A stretch of DNA of 64,000 nt. It comes from Punica granatum (lineage: Eukaryota; Streptophyta; Magnoliopsida; Myrtales; Lythraceae). This document shows positions 22,608 through 31,221 of this stretch, piece by piece; the stretch's first letter is position 1; every line of letters begins with the position of its first letter. A program made the position numbers and the translations under genes. The notes beneath the pieces were generated by a model that worked only from the letters and a program-made list of their open reading frames with translations, did no database searches and was not told the DNA's origin. Location of the stretch: the NCBI RefSeq assembly GCF_007655135.1, contig NC_045130.1, positions 25,735,363 through 25,799,362 on the forward strand, in the 5' to 3' direction.

Positions 22608-22978
22608 TTATAAAAGGAGTTTTAACTCCATGAATCATGGTTTATCCATTTTCTCCAATTTATCTCATGATTTAAAAATTATTGAAAAAATCTCATGATT
22701 TGCATGTTGTTTTAAATCTATCCCGGCGTCAAGTTTTCCGTCAATTTTTAATGGCGTTGCCGATATGGCTCGTTTTATATTTAACGGGGCTTCTACATGG
22801 ATAATTGACACATCATCAACATCGTTAAAAATTGACGGTAAACTTGATGCCATGATAGATCTAGAATAACAAGTAAACCATTGACATTTTTGGGTAATTT
22901 TTAAATTATCAGATCAATTTGAGAAAATGAACAAACCATGGATTATATGGCGTTAAAACCCCTTTATAGAAGTCCAAA
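22608..22978. mobile_element. Foldback MITE (family M2), complete copy
   Basis: Same structure as at 16601-16962, with both arms present (taaaaggagttttaactcc on the left, ggcgttaaaacccctttata on the right). Confidence 0.75.
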
Positions 22979-23022
22979 TTATAATTCAAAAAACAAAAAT
23001 TATATTGTTATATTACTAAGTT

Positions 23023-23365
23023 TGCGTTTGATATCAGAGTGGAATTATTATTCTACTCCACGCGATGAAGACAAAATAGTTTGGAAAATTGATTATTAAA
23101 AAATCGATTGTAATAATTGTTAAGAAAAAAATATTTGAGATAATCTATTATAAAATTGGAAAAAATGAAAAAAAGTAATGAATAATTAAGAGAATTTATT
23201 ATTAAAAAATTAGTTATAATAATGGTTAAGAAAAAGTATTTGAGAGAACTATTATTAAATTGTAAAAAAAGATAAAAAGTAATAATTGTGTTATTAAATT
23301 GAGAGAAGAATAAAGTAGAGTGGAGTAGAGAAAAATTATGATTTTAAAACTAAATAAAGCCTAAA
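23023..23365. repeat. MITE-like dispersed repeat, near-complete copy
   Basis: Left border tttgcgtttgatatcagag; right border gtagagtggagtagag followed by aaactaaataaagcc, an inverted partner of the left end. AT-rich filler with aatgaataattaagagaat. Confidence 0.5.
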
Positions 23366-23417
23366 CTACTTTTACCAAAAAAATATTACTAAACTAAATG
23401 TATAAAAATTGATCAAT

Positions 23418-23575
23418 ATGGGTTGGTTCAAGCGGTTCAGCGTTTGATTATCTTAAGTAAGATCTCGAATTTGAATATTGTTAGAAAAAATTAACACTGA
23501 CAGAGTTTTATCCTTAATAGACCGACGCGACTCGAATGAGATTAGTCAGATTCATTGGACTCCCGAATATCAAAT
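23418..23575 (+). mobile_element. SINE-2 family member
   Basis: Plus orientation: gttggttcaagcggttcag (A-box-like), tctcgaatttgaatatt (decayed B box) and the conserved gcgactcgaatgagattag block. It lies about 0.8 kb upstream of the NLR coding region. Confidence 0.55.
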
Positions 23576-23772
23576 AGACGTCGAAAATATATATAACATG
23601 TAGAAATTGACGATTTTGTTGAGAGCTGTGTTCTTCGCAAATATACCTTCCAGAGAACCCAAATTTTGATTCGATGAGATTGAACTTTATGTTTAACTCA
23701 ATTTTTTGCTACCAAAGAAAGATAACCGAGAGCTATAGCGGAGGGGGAAAAAAAAGGAGCAAAACAGAGAAA

Positions 23773-23778
23773 AGTCAA
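23773..23778 (-). promoter_or_regulatory. W-box (TTGACT) upstream of the NLR
   Basis: AGTCAA on the plus strand reads TTGACT on the minus strand, the core bound by WRKY factors. A second one is at 23908-23913. Two such hexamers within 140 bases can occur by chance, but they fit an immune-receptor promoter. Confidence 0.35.
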
Positions 23779-23907
23779 CTTTCAGTCTTTGGGTTGCGAA
23801 TTACTAAAAAGCCCTCATCTCGTCTACTTCTTTAACGATTAGTTGCTTGGTGGCGGTGAATCAGTATATCGTGAACGTACGAGAATTCTTGGGTTCGACA
23901 GTTGAAT

Positions 23908-23913
23908 AGTCAA
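23908..23913 (-). promoter_or_regulatory. W-box (TTGACT), second copy
   Basis: AGTCAA in aatagtcaaccgcg; same logic as the site at 23773. Confidence 0.35.
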
Positions 23914-23926
23914 CCGCGTGAAATAT

Positions 23927-24047
23927 TTTTGTACAAAGATAATAACATTTTGTACAAATTATCAGTCTATTAATACATCAATGGATGAGATTATTGGCAG
24001 TCGACATACTGATGCTTTTGTACGAAACATTATTCTTTTTGTACGAA
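23927..24047. promoter_or_regulatory. Four spaced TTTTGTAC motifs upstream of the NLR
   Basis: TTTTGTACAAA occurs at 23927-23937 and 23948-23958, and TTTTGTACGAA at 24016-24026 and 24037-24047. The first two contain a palindrome (TTTGTACAAA). Within each pair the start-to-start spacing is 21 bases. GTAC is the core bound by SBP/SPL factors, so a regulatory role is possible; it may equally be a small tandem repeat. Confidence 0.35.
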
Positions 24048-24479
24048 TCATTATTCTTCAAATACAAAAATATTTCATACGACTGAATATTCACCCGCTG
24101 AATCTAAGAATTTATGTGCCAGACTAATTGGGGAAATAGATATTATGACTTCCTACGGGTACTTCACACGCTCAGCATCCGTCCTGTCGTCAGGCCTTCA
24201 GCCAGTCATCCACAACGTACCTCGGGGGAAAAAAAAAAAAAAAAACGCGTAGAGGAACGAATTCCCAAGACTCCGTCCAAGTGGCTTTTTCTTCCCCCTC
24301 TACAAAATGACCAGTCCGACGGAAAAAGGGAGCCACGGCAGAAGTCTTTCTGTTATTTAGCTTTCTCCTAAAGGTGGTTGTGGGAGAGAGGGATCTCTTT
24401 TGCTCATTGAGATCTCATTTTGTTTCAGTTACCCTCGGAGTTACACCTAACTGCCAAGAAAATACGCACTCGGCTTTTC

Positions 24480-27400
24480 ATGGCATCTGCTGTTTCCTCT
24501 GAGAATGTCTGTGTGAGTCCCACCATGGCGAGATTACTTCGTGATCTCGCGCGCAACCTCGAACAAGAATCCTCACCCCTGAATGGAGTCAGGGAAGAAG
24601 TTGGGAGTCTCCATGGGAGATTGAGGGCCATCCAGGCCGTGCTGGAAGATGCGGAGGAGAAGCAGCTGAGAGATCAGCTGGTGAAAGACTGGCTCAGGGA
24701 GCTCAGAGAGTTGGCGTGCGATGCAGAAGACATGTTCGACTCTCTCATCACTGATGCTCGCCTGCTGCAGCACAGAGATCATCATCTGGTTAGTAACTTG
24801 GAAATCCCTGCTCATGTGTTTAAAGCTCAGGTTACAGACCTTTTAGGAAGACTAGATGGGATTGACAAGAGGAGAGAGAAACTGCTGCTTAGTCGGGAGA
24901 GAGTGGGTGGGGGCGATAAAGGGAGGCGTCCTAGAACCGACACGAGCCACTTAGAGCATGCGCAATTTGTCGTGGGCAGGGAGGACGACATCAGCGCTGT
25001 CATAAAGCTGCTGCTGACCGACGATCCCGATAATGGAAGTGATGATGGTGTATCCGTCATCCCCATCATTGGGATGGGAGGGCTGGGCAAAACCACCTTA
25101 TCCCATAAAGTCTTCGAACACGGGGCGGTGGGTGAGCGTTTTAAGTCTAGAATGTGGGTTTGTGTCAGCGACGATTTCGACCTGAAAAGAATCTTGAGGG
25201 AGATGATAAAGTTCCACTCTAAGATGCCTATTGACTTGAACATCTCCGAAGCTACTCTAGAGTCTCGAATCCTAGAGTTTCTAGAAGGCAAGCCTTTCTT
25301 GCTTGTTCTTGACGATGTGTGGCCTGAGGATTGTGGGGGTGAATGGGAAAGACTAAAGATTGTGTTAAACAAGGGGGGAAAGGGGAGTAAAGTCTTGATC
25401 ACCAGCCGAACTGAGAAAGTTTCCGAGATTATGGTCACTCACAAGCCCTATAGACTGGGATGCTTGCCAGAGGACAAATGTTTGTCCCTGTTTAATAAGA
25501 TTGCATTTAAAGGTGAGGCATGTTTTAGTGGGTTGAGGAAAGAGTTGGAACAAATAGGAAAGCGGATTGTGCAGAAGTGCAAGGGCTTGCCTCTGGCAGT
25601 GAAGGCAATGGCTGGTCTGCTGCGTGACATAGTAGACATCCGCGAGTGGAAGGCAATCCTTAGAAGTGAGATTTGGGAAGTGGATGAGACGAAACTGGAT
25701 GATATGGGAAGAGTTCGCGTATTGCCTGCATTGCAGTTGAGTTACTACCATCTGCCATCCACTCTGAAGCAGTGTTTCGCATACTGCTCCATCTTTCCCA
25801 AGGCCTACGTCTTCAAGAGAGAGGATTTGGTTAAACTGTGGATGGCAGAAGCATTTCTCCAACCCGGAGGCATAGACAAGAGCCCGCAGGAAGTTGGTTC
25901 TGAATATTTTGATGAATTATTGATGAGGTCATTCTTTCAATTCTCCGACATGGACGGCAAAGTCGTATATAAGATGCATGATCTTATTCATGACATGGCT
26001 GTGTCTGTGTCGAAGCCTTATTGCGTTCTAGTAAAAGGAACTGGGTCAAGTAGAAGTTCTGTAGCTTCACGGCACGTGTCATTGATGTGTGAAAATGCTG
26101 AGCAACCTCTCTCCGAGGTTATTGCCAATTCAAAGAAGCTTCGGACACTCCTACTCCCTACCGATTACTTGAAGAACTTTGGCCAAGCCCTTGGCATGCT
26201 TTTTCATTCTCTTCCATACATGCGTGCCCTGGATCTGAGCTCAAGTGAGCTCAAGCAATTGCCAGACAGCATTGCGGAGCTTAAACTCTTGCGGTATCTC
26301 GATCTTTCCCAAACGGAAATCCAGGCACTCCCCAATTCAATTTGCCGTCTATACAATTTGGAGACCCTGAAACTTCTAGGGTGTCGTTGGCTTTTCACAC
26401 TGCCAGAGGACCTTGCGGACCTAGTCAACTTGTGCCATCTTGAACTAGATGGCATGTTTTGGTTTAAGGCTACTAGCTTGCCACCAAGAATGGGGAACTT
26501 AACTAAACTCCAGAATTTGCATTCGTTCATTGTCGGCCAAGACCCAGGACATGGAATCAGAGAACTGAGTCATCTGGCATGCCTGGTCGGAACTCTACAC
26601 ATTTCAAAGCTTGAAAATGCATGGGATGCAGCTGAAGCGAACTTGAAAGAGAAGGCAAACCTCCAAAAGGTGGTGTTCCAGTGGAGCTCCACGTCTGACC
26701 GAGAACATGAGGAAGTTGATCATGCGAGGATCTTTGAAGACCTTCGGCCACATAAAAATGTCGAGGTACTCCAAGTTTCATACTACAAGGGCAGTGCCTT
26801 CCCCAGTTGGCTAAGAGATGGGGTGGTCGACAACCTTGTTTCAGTTTCATTAACCCATTGTATTAACTGTAAGATACTCTCGCTTGGCGATTTGCTCCAC
26901 CTGAGAGAGCTGAACCTAAAAGGAATGGCGGAATTGGAAGAATGGCTGGGTGAAGGGCCATCCCTCAGGAGACTAAAACTGAGTAGTTGCCCTAAGCTTA
27001 GAGTACTACCTCGCATGTTTCCCAGCATGCGAGTAATGAAGATAAAAAGGTGTGATGGTTTGGAGGTTCTCCCAGTGACTCCACATCTGCAATTTCTCAC
27101 TCTGGATAGCAACTCCAGCCTCAAGGGTTGGCAAGAAGTACAAATCCGATTCCTTCTTCCGAATGAGCGAGGACAATATGTAGCGGTGCACAGATGGTCG
27201 CATATGAATCTTTTGGAAATGATGGTAACTAGATGTCCCAAGTTGGAGGGACTGCCTAAGAAATTTGCACCACAGAAGCTAGAGATACATCATTGTGAAC
27301 TTATCAACGAACTCCCATCCCAGGAATTTGCTTCCCGTCTACAGCATCTAGCATTGGTTGGGTGTAATGATGGGACACTGGTGAGGGCAATACCCTACAC

Positions 27401-28529
27401 AGCATCATTGGTCTCTTTGGTGATATCCGGAATTTCAAACCTCTCCATTTTCCCGGAATGGCCTCCGCTTCCGGGGCTGGAGGCTCTCTACATCCACGAC
27501 TGCCAAGATCTGGAGTCCTTGTCTGCTGGGAAAGGAGGGTCATTGCAAGCTTTGGCATCTGTCAAGCTACTGTCTGTTCGGAACTGTCCAAGGCTCATAA
27601 CGCTAGCTGTCAAAGGGTTGCCCCTGCAACTGGAGTGCCTGAGCATCAGTTCGTGCCCTAACTTACGGTCTCTGGGTCCCAAGGGTACGGTTACCAGTCT
27701 CACTCAGCTCAAGAATGCTTACATTTTGGATTGCCCGGTGTTGGATTCGCTCCCAGAAGATGGTTTCCCAGTATCGGTTGAACATTTACACATAGAAAAC
27801 TGTCCTCTCCTGCGGGATCGACGCGATGGAGCAGAGGGTGGAGGTCCAGATTGGCCGAAGATCAATAAAATCCCAGACCTGGTGATGATTGATTCAAGCC
27901 CGTCCTCCACCTCATATCAGATCCCCAATGCGGAAATCCTTGGGGCCTTCTCTGCTTTGAGGAGCCTCTTTGCTTTAGGCCCAGTCAACCCCGATGATCC
28001 CGAGCTACAAAGCTCTTCATTTGATGAAGCTATCCATGTAATACATGCATTAGACCAATCTTATGGCCTTAATAGCCACCAGGTGGAAGGGCTACATCGC
28101 TTGGAAATGGATTGGAGACGTATCGCCAGTGCAGCATCAGCTGCTAAAAGGGACCAAGAGCAGCTCCTGGGGCATCTTTCAGCTATGAACCATTTTAAAA
28201 CTTCCCTGCTTGATACAGTATCAAGGCATGAAACTCTAAAACAACAAGGTGAGCTGCTCGAGCGTCAGGATGAGGAGGACCAGCTGAAGATAAAAGAACT
28301 CAAGGCTCGCTTGGAACGTGTGAAGGCTCAGAGCGCTCAAATCAAGTCCCAGAGATTAGCCAATTTTGACCGGGCCAAGCAACTGAGCCTTCAATTCAGC
28401 CAACTCGGAAGGGAAGCCGGGCAGCATGAGAAGAGAATGACGGAGGCAGGAACTTCACTCTCCAGCGCTGAGCAACAATGGGGTGCTTTCAGGGATACCA
28501 TAGTTGAAGTCACTTCCTTGTTCGAGTGA
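24480..28529 (+). CDS. CC-NB-ARC-LRR immune receptor with integrated C-terminal coiled-coil domain
   Basis: Encoded in one exon, 1349 residues from the ATG at 24480. The open frame reaches a TTG at 24420, but an acceptor-like ttttgtttcag ends at 24428, so the first 20 codons are probably intron and leader. A coiled-coil domain (about 15-150) carries an EDVID-like DAEDMFD at 81-87. NB-ARC motifs follow: P-loop GMGGLGKTT (198-206), RNBS-A with MWVCVSDDFD, kinase-2 LLVLDDVW (274-281), GSKVLITSR, GLPLA (369-373), CFAYCSIFP and MHD (499-501). All key residues for nucleotide binding are present. LRRs run from about 540 to 1120 and close with the usual CPLLRDR...G.DW.KI..IP. Most family members end there. 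This protein continues with a linker and, from QIPN at 1147, about 200 residues that align to the free coiled-coil protein encoded at 6045-6740. Known role: cytosolic effector recognition, with ADP/ATP switching and a hypersensitive response. Inference: the tail is an integrated decoy or signalling domain. Confidence 0.95.
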   Translation: MASAVSSENVCVSPTMARLLRDLARNLEQESSPLNGVREEVGSLHGRLRAIQAVLEDAEEKQLRDQLVKDWLRELRELACDAEDMFDSLITDARLLQHRDHHLVSNLEIPAHVFKAQVTDLLGRLDGIDKRREKLLLSRERVGGGDKGRRPRTDTSHLEHAQFVVGREDDISAVIKLLLTDDPDNGSDDGVSVIPIIGMGGLGKTTLSHKVFEHGAVGERFKSRMWVCVSDDFDLKRILREMIKFHSKMPIDLNISEATLESRILEFLEGKPFLLVLDDVWPEDCGGEWERLKIVLNKGGKGSKVLITSRTEKVSEIMVTHKPYRLGCLPEDKCLSLFNKIAFKGEACFSGLRKELEQIGKRIVQKCKGLPLAVKAMAGLLRDIVDIREWKAILRSEIWEVDETKLDDMGRVRVLPALQLSYYHLPSTLKQCFAYCSIFPKAYVFKREDLVKLWMAEAFLQPGGIDKSPQEVGSEYFDELLMRSFFQFSDMDGKVVYKMHDLIHDMAVSVSKPYCVLVKGTGSSRSSVASRHVSLMCENAEQPLSEVIANSKKLRTLLLPTDYLKNFGQALGMLFHSLPYMRALDLSSSELKQLPDSIAELKLLRYLDLSQTEIQALPNSICRLYNLETLKLLGCRWLFTLPEDLADLVNLCHLELDGMFWFKATSLPPRMGNLTKLQNLHSFIVGQDPGHGIRELSHLACLVGTLHISKLENAWDAAEANLKEKANLQKVVFQWSSTSDREHEEVDHARIFEDLRPHKNVEVLQVSYYKGSAFPSWLRDGVVDNLVSVSLTHCINCKILSLGDLLHLRELNLKGMAELEEWLGEGPSLRRLKLSSCPKLRVLPRMFPSMRVMKIKRCDGLEVLPVTPHLQFLTLDSNSSLKGWQEVQIRFLLPNERGQYVAVHRWSHMNLLEMMVTRCPKLEGLPKKFAPQKLEIHHCELINELPSQEFASRLQHLALVGCNDGTLVRAIPYTASLVSLVISGISNLSIFPEWPPLPGLEALYIHDCQDLESLSAGKGGSLQALASVKLLSVRNCPRLITLAVKGLPLQLECLSISSCPNLRSLGPKGTVTSLTQLKNAYILDCPVLDSLPEDGFPVSVEHLHIENCPLLRDRRDGAEGGGPDWPKINKIPDLVMIDSSPSSTSYQIPNAEILGAFSALRSLFALGPVNPDDPELQSSSFDEAIHVIHALDQSYGLNSHQVEGLHRLEMDWRRIASAASAAKRDQEQLLGHLSAMNHFKTSLLDTVSRHETLKQQGELLERQDEEDQLKIKELKARLERVKAQSAQIKSQRLANFDRAKQLSLQFSQLGREAGQHEKRMTEAGTSLSSAEQQWGAFRDTIVEVTSLFE
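27918..28526 (+). other. Integrated coiled-coil domain within the NLR
   Basis: Residues 1147-1349 of the receptor. A helical N-terminal part has SYGLNSHQVEGL and a conserved Trp; a charged coiled coil follows and ends QQWGAFRDT...EV. The alignment to residues 29-231 of the protein at 6045-6740 needs only about two single-residue gaps. By eye roughly a quarter to a third of positions are identical, more in the first 45 residues. There is no intron at the junction. Confidence 0.85.
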
Positions 28530-29999
28530 CCAACGATAATACTGCCATGTTCTAATAAGTTAAAGGAGTGTGTTATGAGGATTGCCTATATATTCATTTA
28601 AATTTCTTTCTGATGGATGTATTCATATAAATTCTAAATTTGAATATGTAATCAGCTGATGAGTCACTGCGTTTGGGGATTTCTAAAGAGTCTGATCTGT
28701 TTGTATCCTATTTTATCTAACACCCTGCAGCTTTCTTTGTATTGCAACATTCTTTATCTCCATATATGCTGTTCAAAAGTTAGCTCCAATAAGTACTGAG
28801 GATTTTTTGCATGATATGTGGACAAACCTTTAGCTTTTGATGCACCGACTTTTCAGGTCTCCTCATTAATGTATGTGCTTAGAATTTTTTTTTTTAATTT
28901 CCAGAATGAATTTTCTTTTATTTAATGTTTACAATAAGACTTATATAATGTATTTGGACATGATGTATTATGCCCATACAACTTGATATTCTTCCTTTTG
29001 CACTAAATTTACCAGACTATTTATTTTGGGGTTTGCAAAATACGGCAGATTAGTCCATTGGTAAAAAGACTTTTACGATGTTCCACGGGTGGTGCAAAAA
29101 CTTTTTTACCATAACAATTTGGTACAAACTTTTCAAAATATTGCAATCAAATGCATTCCATTAACTCCGAGCTGACCTGCAAGGTATGAGCGGCCGATGA
29201 ATTCGGTTTGGGGCGAGGGTCGCTGGTCGAGGCACCCCACCCCTTTTCCATTCAAATTTCTAAATTCATTTAATTTATTATTATTTTATTTCAAGAAAAA
29301 TTTTAAAAATGAAGTTTTCATTTTATTATTTGTGCCACGCCAGATATATGATAAAAGGTAATTAGATATATATTATCATATAGAAAATAAAAGATACATG
29401 ATATTTCTATTTATATAATAACTAATACTTATTTAAAAATTACGCAAAATAGTATCAAATTACTTTATTTCAATGAGCAGGACATGTGATTATTTTTACC
29501 TTTTAATGTGAATATACATCACACTTTAATAATAGATGAAACGCAGGCTGTACATGTAACCTGCGGACTGCTGCACTGGTTAATATAGGGTTAACTTGTT
29601 TAGGACTTCTAATGGCTAACAAAAAAATTTGGAATGCATGATATTATAACTTTGTTATGAAAAGAGATTCATGGGTTTAGTATAATAAAATATTAATTCT
29701 AATAGCTAATAAAAAAGCACGGGTAATTTCATTAGATAATCGAAACTAAAATTTACCATATTAAAACGTGCGTCATTAAATTATACTCTTTTGATTACCT
29801 GAATTGTACGATATTGTAATTTATATAGTTCAATGAACTTGGATGAATTACGTGGCGGGCATAGCTTCCAAACATGACGTGACTAAAACTTTTTTTTTTA
29901 TATTCACGCAAATAATTTCATTAAAAAAAAGCTTCTTTAACATAATGATCATGATTCATGATATTGATAAAGTAACTTCAACTATCATATCATATTATA
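28530..29999. other. Intergenic, downstream of the NLR
   Basis: The first few hundred bases are the likely NLR 3' UTR. Around 29040-29260 there is a GC-rich patch flanked by AT-rich DNA (gtattgcaatc / ggggcgagggtcgctgg) that resembles one half of a foldback element. The remainder is AT-rich with no gene. Confidence 0.4.
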
Positions 30000-30394
30000 A
30001 AATAAAGGGCAAATTACACAAAAAAAAATCTTTGTAAAACGTCTCAATTTTGGCCTAAATTTTATTTTGTAACAAAAAAAAATCACATGTTTTGATAATT
30101 GTCTCAAATTTAACCTCCCGTTACCATTCTGTTAAGTTTGCCGTCTATTTGCCTACGTGGACTTCACGGGACCCACAAAGTTTACACATCATCTGATAAA
30201 TCATATTGCTTTTTTCATTACATACTAAATTTTTGATGAAATTGAGACTTTTTTGAAAATTTGAATTTTCTTATTTAACATATCTTGTTTATTAATTTAT
30301 GTCTAAAGTTAACAGTTCACGTACGCAAAATTGACGGAATTTATGACGGATGTCATTTTTTAGACAATTTAGAAAACTTATGGTTTGATGGTGA
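30000..30394. other. AT-rich repeat-like stretch
   Basis: Contains a segment with acgtctcaattttggcc, a poly-A run and gttaagtttgccgtc that looks like one arm of a MITE. No partner arm and no gene is seen. Confidence 0.3.
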
Positions 30395-30790
30395 ATGGTA
30401 AATAGGTAGATTTTTCCCATCCGCAGCCACCACCTTCTTTTTAAAATTTTATTTTTGCCTTAAATTTTAATATTTTTAAAAATTAATTAGAATTACTTCA
30501 AATAAACTATTTCTCTTGTTTGTATGGGATCATAAAATAAACTATTTCTCTTGTTTATAAGGGAGTTGATGGTAGGGAGTGAGTGGTTTTATCCCACCCG
30601 CGGCCACCATCTTTTTTTTTTAATTATTTTTCTTTAAACTTTTATATTTTTTAATTAATTAAAATTTATTTCAAATAAACTATTTCTTTTGTTTACAGGG
30701 AACGATGGTGGCGAGTGGGTGGGTTTTTCCAAGCCAAACCACCATCCCTGTTTATTTTATTTTAGCATTTTCTTAATTAATTAAAATTAC
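30395..30790. repeat. ~145-bp tandem repeat, about 2.5 copies
   Basis: Units share ttcaaataaactatttct, cttgttta, gatggt, agtgggtggtttt-type words, and a ccaccat block followed by AT-rich DNA with ttaattaattaaaat. Copies start near 30395, 30495 and 30670. Confidence 0.6.
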
Positions 30791-30825
30791 TTCTTTCCCC
30801 CTTACACTTGCATTGAAACCCGAAT

Positions 30826-31015
30826 TCCATTGATTCATATTCGAGTGATGTTAGCCTACCAAGAGATAAGATTCTCACAATATCTTGAATCTCTTCCATT
30901 TACAAGACTCGAACTTGAAGAGAGTGGATTTTCTCCATTCATAACACTTAAACCTAATATCTTAATTAAGATAACATGCATCGAACCACGGAACCAATCT
31001 ACGTTAGTAACTTTT
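30826..31015 (-). mobile_element. Possible diverged SINE
   Basis: On the minus strand, attggttccgtggttcgatg is followed by caagttcgagtcttgtaaat, an A-box/B-box-like arrangement similar to SINE-2. The body is too diverged for a firm assignment. Confidence 0.3.
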
Positions 31016-31221
31016 TTTATTTAAATGTAAAATCATATTCCAATTGATCACGAATTTAACTTTTTATTTGTGAAGTTAGAAATGTCCTTTTTAAATTATG
31101 GATAAAACACAAAGTTACACCAACATATATTGAGTAAGACTAATCCTCACTTCAGCATTGACTTGACCATGACCAATATATGCTTTTAATGAATTTATAA
31201 CACGTGCTCTGCAAGGTATGT

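Larger units (their letters stand above)
18594..22978. repeat. Segmental repeat module Q, copy 3
   Basis: Collinear with Q2, including the ~700-bp block absent from Q1. It carries the LINE-like relic (20885-21320), SINE-1 (21040-21213), SINE-2 (21388-21563), M1 (22362-22481), a long GATA microsatellite (about 22138-22191) and M2 (22608-22978). It is bordered on the right by the same spacer as Q2. Confidence 0.85.

Noticed and set aside
8826..22978. Q modules as LTRs or internal parts of an LTR retrotransposon
   Set aside because: No gag-pol motifs, primer-binding site, polypurine tract or TG...CA borders were recognised; direct tandem segmental duplication explains the layout better.
7636..23365. 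Satellite or CRISPR-like array
   Set aside because: The modules are kilobases long, with few copies and nested transposons; there are no short regularly spaced repeats and the genome is a plant nuclear one.
24420..24479. N-terminal extension of the NLR frame to 24420
   Set aside because: It begins with TTG, not ATG, and the stretch contains a strong splice acceptor at 24428; the ATG at 24480 starts the family-typical N-terminus.
24827..27910. Long minus-strand frames opposite the NLR (203, 165 and 152 codons and others)
   Set aside because: They are antisense shadows of the long coding exon, with Ser/Leu/Pro-rich low-complexity translations and no domains.
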